Source of the DNA: Gracilaria domingensis
Lineage: Eukaryota > Rhodophyta > Florideophyceae > Gracilariales > Gracilariaceae
NCBI GenBank assembly: GCA_022539475.1
Contig: VCMS01000128.1
Coordinates: 180,476-244,475 of the forward strand
Length of the DNA stretch: 64,000 nt
Direction: 5' to 3'
Shown here piece after piece: positions 17,951 through 25,383 of this stretch. The translations under genes were made by a program, and so were the position numbers. Each line of letters starts with the position of its first letter. Positions within the stretch are counted from its first letter, which is position 1. The notes beneath the pieces are model-generated. The model was given only the letters and a program-made list of their open reading frames with translations. It had not been told where the DNA came from and made no database searches.

Positions 17951-18949
17951 ATGAGTTCGTCCACAATGTGTCTTCTTCCTTTCCTTTTGCTTTCAATACT
18001 CTTTCACGGTTCAAATGCCAACAATTGCTGTCAAATGGAGAAGAAGCAGTTAGAAACCATGGAAGGACACAAAAACTGCCCAGGACACCTGTTGAGTGTT
18101 CCGGGTGTTACAGACAAATGCTCGTCATGTCCTGCAGGAACTTGTCGTATTGACAAGGACTGTTATTGTCCGGATTACTTTCTTTCGACTACAGCAAGAC
18201 ACAAGCAATGCAAAAATAGCTTCAAACAGGTTTGGCCTAGTTCAGTTGGAAATGAAGATCGTCACTGGAGAAGTTGTAATCCTGAATTGGACAAACCAAA
18301 ACCTACAGCAAAATCATGCTGCGAGATGACTTCCACAGAACTGGAGAACTTAGTTGGCACTTCAAATAAGTGTCCAGGACACCTGTTGAGTGTTCCGGGT
18401 GTTACAGACAAATGCTCGTCCTGTCCTGCAGGAACTTGTCGTATTGACAAGGACTGTTATTGTCCGGATTACTTTCTTTCGACTACAGCAAGACACAAGC
18501 AATGCAAAAATAGCTTCAAACAGGTTTGGCCTAGTTCAGTTGGAAATGAAGATCGTCACTGGAGAAGTTGTAATCCTGAATTGGACAAACCAAAACCTAC
18601 AGCAAAATCATGCTGCGAGATGACTTCCACAGAACTGGAGAACTTAGTTGGCACTTCAAATAAGTGTCCAGGACACCTGTTGAGTGTTCCGGGTGTTACA
18701 GACAAATGCTCGTCCTGTCCTGCAGGAACTTGTCGTATTGACAAGGACTGTTATTGTCCCGATTACTTTCTTTCGACTACAGCAAGACACAAGCAATGCG
18801 AAAATAGCTTCAAACAAGTGTGGCCGAATTCTATTGGCAAGGAAGATACAGATTGGAAAACCTGTCAGGGGTCTGGCTCACCCGATACGCACTTAGGTTC
18901 ATGTTGCGCGATGAGCGTACCAGAATTTAAACAACTATGCGGCGTTTGA
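17951..18949 (+). CDS. secreted protein of three Cys-rich repeats, paralogue 2 (332 aa)
   Basis: Same length and plan as the gene at 15477: signal peptide MSSSTMCLLPFLLLSILFHG, three 98-residue Cys-rich repeats (DNA period 294 bp) and a SCCAMSVPEFKQLCGV tail. Within this gene all repeats carry GHLLSVPG, RIDKDCYCPDYF and STTARHKQ, while the other gene has different residues at all these places. Repeats 1 and 2 are almost identical at DNA level. This is the signature of repeat homogenisation within each gene after the duplication. Secreted and disulfide-rich; possible roles are wall, adhesion or defence, but nothing in the sequence decides. The Ty3 element inserted about 226 bp downstream. Confidence 0.8.
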   Translation: MSSSTMCLLPFLLLSILFHGSNANNCCQMEKKQLETMEGHKNCPGHLLSVPGVTDKCSSCPAGTCRIDKDCYCPDYFLSTTARHKQCKNSFKQVWPSSVGNEDRHWRSCNPELDKPKPTAKSCCEMTSTELENLVGTSNKCPGHLLSVPGVTDKCSSCPAGTCRIDKDCYCPDYFLSTTARHKQCKNSFKQVWPSSVGNEDRHWRSCNPELDKPKPTAKSCCEMTSTELENLVGTSNKCPGHLLSVPGVTDKCSSCPAGTCRIDKDCYCPDYFLSTTARHKQCENSFKQVWPNSIGKEDTDWKTCQGSGSPDTHLGSCCAMSVPEFKQLCGV

Positions 18950-19175
18950 TATGCTATGTCAGCAAATTTCTCACTAAACACTAGATTTGGATGGATGATT
19001 CTGGTTTTAGTTTCTGGTTGATACGATACTTTGTAGATTGTTTGGGCGTAAGCAAAACAAACAGATACGGAGTTTGCGAAATAATTTGTATTTGCATTTA
19101 TTTGAATATTACATTTCTCGTGGAGAGCCTCATATCCATTTTGGGAGATATGACACGCAATATGTTCGTCGAATT

Positions 19176-21318
19176 TGTGGAGGCGGATGCAGGGGAGTGT
19201 CCCGCCACCCCAGGGACACTCCCGAACAATTTTTTTCTATATCTCCGACACCTTCCACCCCTGGACTGCGCCGTCACTCCCGCCGTCTGCGCCCACCGCT
19301 GCGCGCCGTGTGCTGCGACGCGGCGGCAAGGATGATGAGGTTTCGCGCCGCGCGCCGCGGCGCGCCCCCGACGGAGATGAAGAAGTCGCGCGCCGCTCGC
19401 TGCGGCGCGCCTGAAGAGGAGTATAATGAGGTTGCGCGTCGCGCGCCGCTGGCTGCGGCGCGCCCGCCGCTAAGCAGTCTTTGGAAGCTCGCGCCCCGCA
19501 CGTTGCGGCGCGCCAGCTGCAGGGTAGGAAAGGAACGTGCGCGCAGCATCTGACGCTGGAGGACAGTGAGTGGAGCGCTCTCTTCGGAGAGCTCAGAAAG
19601 TTGTGGCGCGCTCTGTCGCGCGCGTCGGAACACATACGACCAGGGGATACAAATCAATTTAATCGAGAAGCAGGAGTTCTATGACAAAGAGGCAATCGAA
19701 GATACGAGAAATGGATATCAATCAGAGGACAACAAAGCTTTCACAGCGTCATGAACGAGATGAAGCGCCCGTGCGCGGGAGGGAGAGCGTAGCACCATCA
19801 TGGAAAGCGCCAACCCAACACCAATCCCGCGCACGAACAGTACTGGGAGCTCGTTAAGATTGTCTTTGAGCTCATCCATCGATATTCCACGCTTGAAGAG
19901 GAAGTCATATAGAGCCTCCTCGCAGGCGAAAAGTTGCGCTTCGGTACGTTCTTCGGTGGCAACATCGTCTTCGTTCGCAAATGCGGCGTCCTCCTCGAGC
20001 TGAATGGTGTCCGCAGTAACTTCTTTTGCTTCGCTCTCGATCAGGACGGTTGATTTGGCACGCGGAACATCGGAATGGTCGGTATCGTCGTCGGTCATAG
20101 TAGCAATAACTTCGTTTGGAGTTGACATCGTTCAAAAGATGGACACCTGAAAGGCGGTGGTAAGATAGGGGAAGCATGGCAGACCTGAGAGGCACCGAAG
20201 GGTAACTATAATATCGAATATACCGCCATGATAACTGGTCACGCACGCACAATCGTGATAGTGCCACGATGGCACGACATGGAAGGTGGATGTCATCCGG
20301 AGGACTAGTTGAAAACCTAAATAGCCAGAAGAAATCTGGCCAACCACCGACCTACATAACGAAGAACCGTACGTTGACATTATTACCTATTATGGACATG
20401 GTGAGCAATATTAAGTTGTTTGTCACAAGACGACAATCGGCGCACCGTATCACCAACAGCCAATGAACAGGAGACATAACGAAGAACCGTATAACGGTAT
20501 CACAACCAAGTATATGACCTGGTGAGCCGTTCTGAATGCCTTGGTGAAAGATGATATTAGGTGTTCGCTTGCGGTGACCATGCATTATCACAATTGTAGA
20601 TATAAACCCCCGAGTTCGAGCGCTCGCTGCAAACTCAACTCGGGCAGACCACTTCCCCTCCGGACGACTTCCCCCATCCTTGCCTCTCTCGCCTTTCTTC
20701 CTCCCCTTCCGTCGTCGCCAACCTTCCTTCCTTTGGCAATCCCATCTTCCCTTAGCGCAGTCTGCGCCTCCCTGCCACCAGCCTTTCCCCCTACATTTCC
20801 TTATTCCCGGCGGCCCGGTCTCCCGCCGTTCCCTAGCCAGTCGCCTTGTGCTGCCCTCCATTGGGCTCGTTCGCACACTGCGACCATCACCCATCACTAC
20901 GTCTCCGTTCTCCCAGACGGACGTTGGCAGTGTTACGCATTGCGCTGGTTTTATTTCTGTCGCTACCTCGCCTGGTTGTTAGGTTCGTGGTGGCATCGAC
21001 GACAGACTCTATCGCTTTAGTCCTACCACACTATTGTCCCGCCGACAGCTCTTGTGTGTCTTGGTCTGTTGGCCCTGCTTTCTGTTGTTGTGTTGGCTCT
21101 CGGTATCGGACGCTGAGCCATATCCTCGGTTGATTCTTACCCCTGCTTTCAGTTTGCGGGGAGTTTCCATCTATCTTGGGGTTATCTTGTCTGCTCCTGC
21201 AGGCATCTGAGCTACGTGAATCTGTCGCCCTTTGGGCTGGTACTCTCGAGCATTTATTGTGTCGCTCTCCTTGGGTTTGTCACCACCCGCGCTGTTTCCC
21301 CCAAAAATGGCGTCCACA
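19176..21318 (+). repeat. 5' LTR of element I
   Basis: Unusually long LTR. A G+C-rich part (about 19300-19530) has three or four GCGCGCCGC...GCGGCGCGC inverted repeats at 60-70 bp spacing. It carries a minus-strand frame of 136 codons (19718-20128) and a pyrimidine-rich part (about 20640-20840). The last 12 bases already contain the Gag ATG (21307-21309). Confidence 0.92.
19718..20128 (-). CDS. antisense acidic ORF inside the 5' LTR (136 aa)
   Basis: ATG-started minus-strand frame: MSTPNEVIATMTDDDTDHSD, then an acidic middle (QLEEDAAFANEDDVATEERT) and a helical C-terminal half (ALYDFLFKRGISMDELKDNL, LPVLFVRGIGVGLALSMMVL). The same frame is intact in the 3' LTR (28968-29378). No family was recognised. 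Retroelements with extra antisense LTR genes are known, but with only two nearly identical copies here selection cannot be judged. An alternative is that the frame is a captured host fragment or chance. Confidence 0.35.
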   Translation of the reverse strand: MSTPNEVIATMTDDDTDHSDVPRAKSTVLIESEAKEVTADTIQLEEDAAFANEDDVATEERTEAQLFACEEALYDFLFKRGISMDELKDNLNELPVLFVRGIGVGLALSMMVLRSPSRARALHLVHDAVKALLSSD

Positions 21319-24300
21319 TGGTACTCTCGAGGAGGGTCTGGTTCTCCTGAGTCTGGTGTGATTTCCTTCGATGGTTCTGCCGTCGACGTAAGGAAGTTTC
21401 TGTTTTACTTTGAGAATGTCGCTACCCCCAACGAAGAGGATAGTGTTCGAGCTATGAAGTTGCTCGGCTATCTTGAGGGGGAAGCGTTTGACTTCTACTA
21501 TGACAACTATGCTGTTGATGGCTCTCTTTCGATTGAAGCAAAGGAATATCAGAAGGTGAAGTTTGCTTTGATCGAACGTTTCGGTGCAATCGAGGAACCG
21601 GCGGAAAGGATTCGTCGGGCAGTTTCGGCGCGTTTAGATTATGTCGATCTGCTAGGGTCCTTGAAGAAGATGGACTCTTTCTTCGATCAGGCTGGTTTTA
21701 ACTCGAAAGCTAAGTTCGGGTTACTACGAAACGCTGTCATGGAGTTTGCAGATCTTGCGCAGTTTGTCATATTCCGTGGAGCAGATGACTATGAATCCTT
21801 GAAGGCCCTCGTTAAGGACTTTGTTGGCGGAAAGAAAGCTCTCGGGTCGTATGGTACCCTTAACGCTTTCCCACCGGCAAAGCACATTCTTCAACGTGCT
21901 AAAGAGCCCGCTCGTCCAAGTCCGCTGGAGTCGAAAGTGGATCAGTTGGCTGACCAGATGGCACAGTTGCACCTCCTAGTGAAGAAGACTCAGAGCGCTG
22001 CGACAACCATTGGACGTCAGGATACGGAGAAGGTTTGTTCGTATTGTAGCCAACCTGGTCACTTCGCAGCACGATGTGAGCTTAACCCGCATCGAGGCAC
22101 ACGATGTAGTGTTTGTGGCAAGTTAGGTCACTCTGCAACTACGTGCTGGAGAAGGAATAATGATGATACTGTGCGAAAAGTGTCATTCGAAGATGTGAAG
22201 TCTGAATCAGAAAGGGAGAAGTTGCTCAAAGAGAAACGAGCTTCTCAGAAGACAGACGAGAACCAAGTCTCAGTTGTCATTGCTGACCCTTCAGATGATG
22301 AAGACCCCGTTGCAACCGCGAAAAGGGACGCAGATGGGGAGCCTCTGCCCAAGCAACCTCGAACTGGTCCTCTCTCGGGAATTTCTCCCGTAATGTTCCC
22401 CGACTCGCATACCACCAAGACTCCTTCGCAGCAAGCCAAGAACCTTCCTAAGAAGTCGCCAAAGACTCGGAAGGGCGCTGGAAAGAAGTCGAAAGGGAAG
22501 TCGCGGAGGGTGAAGATCGAAGAACATGTTGGAAAGTACAATATTTACGAAGAGTTGGCGAGAGCTCCTTCTGGCATCACTTTTGGTCAACTAGTCCGCG
22601 GTGATGCGGACGAGGCCAAGAAACACATTCGGCGCATTCTTTCCGGAGGTTTTTCGTCAAGGCGTGTCAGTTACGCTCATACTCATTCACTCCCTCAGAC
22701 TCTCAAAGTGGTGAATGTTACTGTCTATGGCACTAGTTCCCAGGCGCTGCTGGACTCTGGTGCTATCCCTAATCTTATGTCTATTGCGTTATGCAACCGG
22801 TTATCGTTGGAGATGAAACCGTCGAGTAGGAGAATTGTCGTTGCCGACGGAACCAAATCCTTAGTTCGCGGAAGCCTGCACGATGTTCCCCTCGAGTTTG
22901 GTTCTCTCCGCGTCCCGTTGGATTTCCTGGTCGTTGAGAAGCCTCCCTTCAATGTGATCGTTGGCTGTCCTGCTCTTGAGTCACTCCAAGCCTGCTTGGA
23001 CCTCGGTACTCAGCAAGTCTCTATGCAATTTGACGGCGCATCTGTTGTTTTGTCTCTCGATTACCATCGCCCTAGTGTAGTGTTCGACGAAGAGAATGAA
23101 CACACCGATAGTGAGGATTTCACTTCCGCTTCAGAGTCGTTCTTCTCTGAGAGTTCGGAGAGCGACTACGAAGGATACGCGATCACTTTCTCGAAAGACA
23201 AAGTTGACACGTCAGTATATGCTTTGAATACTATGAATGAAGAACAAGACTCCTTACAACCACTCGAAGAGGAATCCGCGAACGAACTGGAGAATATTGG
23301 TGCTACGAGTCTCGGTCAGGAAAGCCCCTCCCCTGCTGATCCTCAGGATTTGGAGGAGGGCATTAGGCAATTGCGTGTGAATGATGTTGAACCAGAACCT
23401 GCTATTACTACTCCTCACGCCACTGGGGAAGCAAGTAGAGAATTTGAGAACGATGAAGAATCGGAGGAAAGCGCAGACGACAACGACTCCGAAGGTTCTC
23501 CATCGGATGGAGGACACGAACGCGATCTCGTTGTCCCAGTCAGGGATGACGTTGTTCTTCTACGAGCCGAAGATGTGAGACGACAGCCTGATTATCTTAT
23601 CTTTCGAGTCTACCGTCGTTACCCTCAGCCACCGGATAGAGAACAACTTCATCCACACACCTCTGAACTTCCGTACGGAGAAATGGGTGTCCTAGAGCTG
23701 GACAACAGCTCCGAACCAGTAGTCCGTTTCGGAGTAGGCTGGCCTATACCTGCACCGGCTGATGGAGAAACCCTCGCGGTTCCATCGCAAAGTGAAGCTC
23801 ATGAAGACCATGTGATGGTTATAAGTCTTGACAACACTAACGATGAGGCCGATAACCAGCTGAGCGGTTTAGCTGAGCCGAATGACGATCAACGACGATC
23901 GGTCTATCACACCCCGAATCCCTCGTCTTTTCAGAGTTCCATGACAGACACTAGCCTTCAACCACCTGACCCTCCCCTTTTGTCAACTGACAACGATAGA
24001 GGAGCTGAAGAGAGGAACTCTGGAAGGGACGACGAAGAAGATGAAGATTGTGTAGAAGTAGAAGCAGGAGTTCATGAAGCAGAAGTAGAAGTAGAAGAGG
24101 AAGTGGTGAATAATGGAAATGAAGATGATCATGAAGAAGATGATCATGAAGAAGATGAAGATGGTTCCTCACCAGAAGAAGTCCAGCTGTCTGGTACCCC
24201 TCTCTACCGCGACCCTGTCCTCACCATCCCGATTACGGACGAGGTCACTTTGCTACCACCTGAAGAAGGGGAACTTATTAGCGACTTTCTTTTGGTTCGT

Positions 24301-25383
24301 GTCCAGATTCGGTACCCTGTACCCACTCCAGCGCACCCCCCTCACCTCGGCGTGCACAACATGCCTTTTGGTCGTACCGGGCTACTAGAGGAGGATGACG
24401 ACGGCCGCTACGTGATTGCTTTCGAGGAAGAGCTCCCTCAAGAAGAGTTCTCGACGCAGGTCCCCCCACCACCTGTTAGAGAGTTGGAAGATCAACCCGA
24501 CCCCTCGCAAACAGAGCCGCGTACCACTGGCTCTGGTGAAGGACACTCTACTTCACGTGATAATGAGCCGACGGTTGCGTGTCCCGCCCCTGAGATCGAA
24601 TACTCCCTATTAGATCCGGTCGCGATTGATGGCAAGGGTCGTATACTGGATCGAAGAGATTACCCTCCTGACACGAGTCACGAAGAAGTCATCCTCAAAA
24701 GGCTTTCACACTTGCCCAGCAGGGAGCAACAGGAACTACTTCGTGTTTTACTTGACCTTGGTGTGGTCGCCTGGTCTTTGTATGATCTTCGACCTGCAGA
24801 TGTACCAGTCATGCATGAGTTCTCACTGACGACCCAGACTCCGATACACTCAAGAGTTCGTAGGCTTCCGCCGCGACATGACGAAGTTGTCAAGAAGGAA
24901 CTCGGTAAAATGCTTGACGCTGGGATAATCCAACCTTGTACCTCGCCATGGTCCTTTCCGATCGTCATTGCGACCAAAAAGGATGGCAAGCCAAGGTTCT
25001 GTGTAGACTACCGAGCTCTGAACCGAGTTATGAAAGCGGACAGATGGCCCTTACCTCATATTGAACAAATCTTTGATGACTTAGGCGGCTGTTCGTTTTT
25101 CACTACGCTTGACCTTTTCTCTGGGTACTGGCAGATCAGAATGTCACCTCGGTGTAAGAAGATGACCACCTTTGTTTGCCGTCAAGGAACCTATCAGTTT
25201 GAGGTCATGCCCTTCGGCTTGATGAAAGCCCCCTCAACATTCCAAAGAATGATGGACTCTATCCTCAACAAGTATCCGTTTGTAAGGGTCTATCTGGACG
25301 ACGTGGTTATCTATTCAAAAACCTTAGAGGATCACGTCGAGCACATCAAGTTAGTACTAAGGACAATTGCCTCCCATGGTTGA
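21307..25383 (+). CDS. Ty3 Gag-protease-RT (first part of Gag-Pol, frame broken in RT)
   Basis: ATG 21307 lies within the LTR end, and the next codons (TGGTACTCT...) are also the likely primer-binding site. The capsid-like region is followed by two CCHC knuckles (CSYCSQPGHFAARC near residue 244, CSVCGKLGHSATTC) and a Lys-rich linker. The retropepsin motif LLDSGA is near residue 481. Between protease and RT lie two related acidic-flanked modules (DDVVLLRAEDVRRQPDYLIF ... and DEVTLLPPEEGELISDFLLV ...). RT follows with LPPRHDEVVKKELGKMLDAG, KPRFCVDYRALN, FFTTLDLFSGYWQI, MPFGLMKAPSTFQ and the catalytic YLDDVVIYS (25291). The frame ends at TGA 25381-25383 in the RT thumb, and RT sequence goes on one base back in another frame. 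This is most simply a one-base loss (or an assembly error). Confidence 0.88.
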   Translation: MASTWYSRGGSGSPESGVISFDGSAVDVRKFLFYFENVATPNEEDSVRAMKLLGYLEGEAFDFYYDNYAVDGSLSIEAKEYQKVKFALIERFGAIEEPAERIRRAVSARLDYVDLLGSLKKMDSFFDQAGFNSKAKFGLLRNAVMEFADLAQFVIFRGADDYESLKALVKDFVGGKKALGSYGTLNAFPPAKHILQRAKEPARPSPLESKVDQLADQMAQLHLLVKKTQSAATTIGRQDTEKVCSYCSQPGHFAARCELNPHRGTRCSVCGKLGHSATTCWRRNNDDTVRKVSFEDVKSESEREKLLKEKRASQKTDENQVSVVIADPSDDEDPVATAKRDADGEPLPKQPRTGPLSGISPVMFPDSHTTKTPSQQAKNLPKKSPKTRKGAGKKSKGKSRRVKIEEHVGKYNIYEELARAPSGITFGQLVRGDADEAKKHIRRILSGGFSSRRVSYAHTHSLPQTLKVVNVTVYGTSSQALLDSGAIPNLMSIALCNRLSLEMKPSSRRIVVADGTKSLVRGSLHDVPLEFGSLRVPLDFLVVEKPPFNVIVGCPALESLQACLDLGTQQVSMQFDGASVVLSLDYHRPSVVFDEENEHTDSEDFTSASESFFSESSESDYEGYAITFSKDKVDTSVYALNTMNEEQDSLQPLEEESANELENIGATSLGQESPSPADPQDLEEGIRQLRVNDVEPEPAITTPHATGEASREFENDEESEESADDNDSEGSPSDGGHERDLVVPVRDDVVLLRAEDVRRQPDYLIFRVYRRYPQPPDREQLHPHTSELPYGEMGVLELDNSSEPVVRFGVGWPIPAPADGETLAVPSQSEAHEDHVMVISLDNTNDEADNQLSGLAEPNDDQRRSVYHTPNPSSFQSSMTDTSLQPPDPPLLSTDNDRGAEERNSGRDDEEDEDCVEVEAGVHEAEVEVEEEVVNNGNEDDHEEDDHEEDEDGSSPEEVQLSGTPLYRDPVLTIPITDEVTLLPPEEGELISDFLLVRVQIRYPVPTPAHPPHLGVHNMPFGRTGLLEEDDDGRYVIAFEEELPQEEFSTQVPPPPVRELEDQPDPSQTEPRTTGSGEGHSTSRDNEPTVACPAPEIEYSLLDPVAIDGKGRILDRRDYPPDTSHEEVILKRLSHLPSREQQELLRVLLDLGVVAWSLYDLRPADVPVMHEFSLTTQTPIHSRVRRLPPRHDEVVKKELGKMLDAGIIQPCTSPWSFPIVIATKKDGKPRFCVDYRALNRVMKADRWPLPHIEQIFDDLGGCSFFTTLDLFSGYWQIRMSPRCKKMTTFVCRQGTYQFEVMPFGLMKAPSTFQRMMDSILNKYPFVRVYLDDVVIYSKTLEDHVEHIKLVLRTIASHG

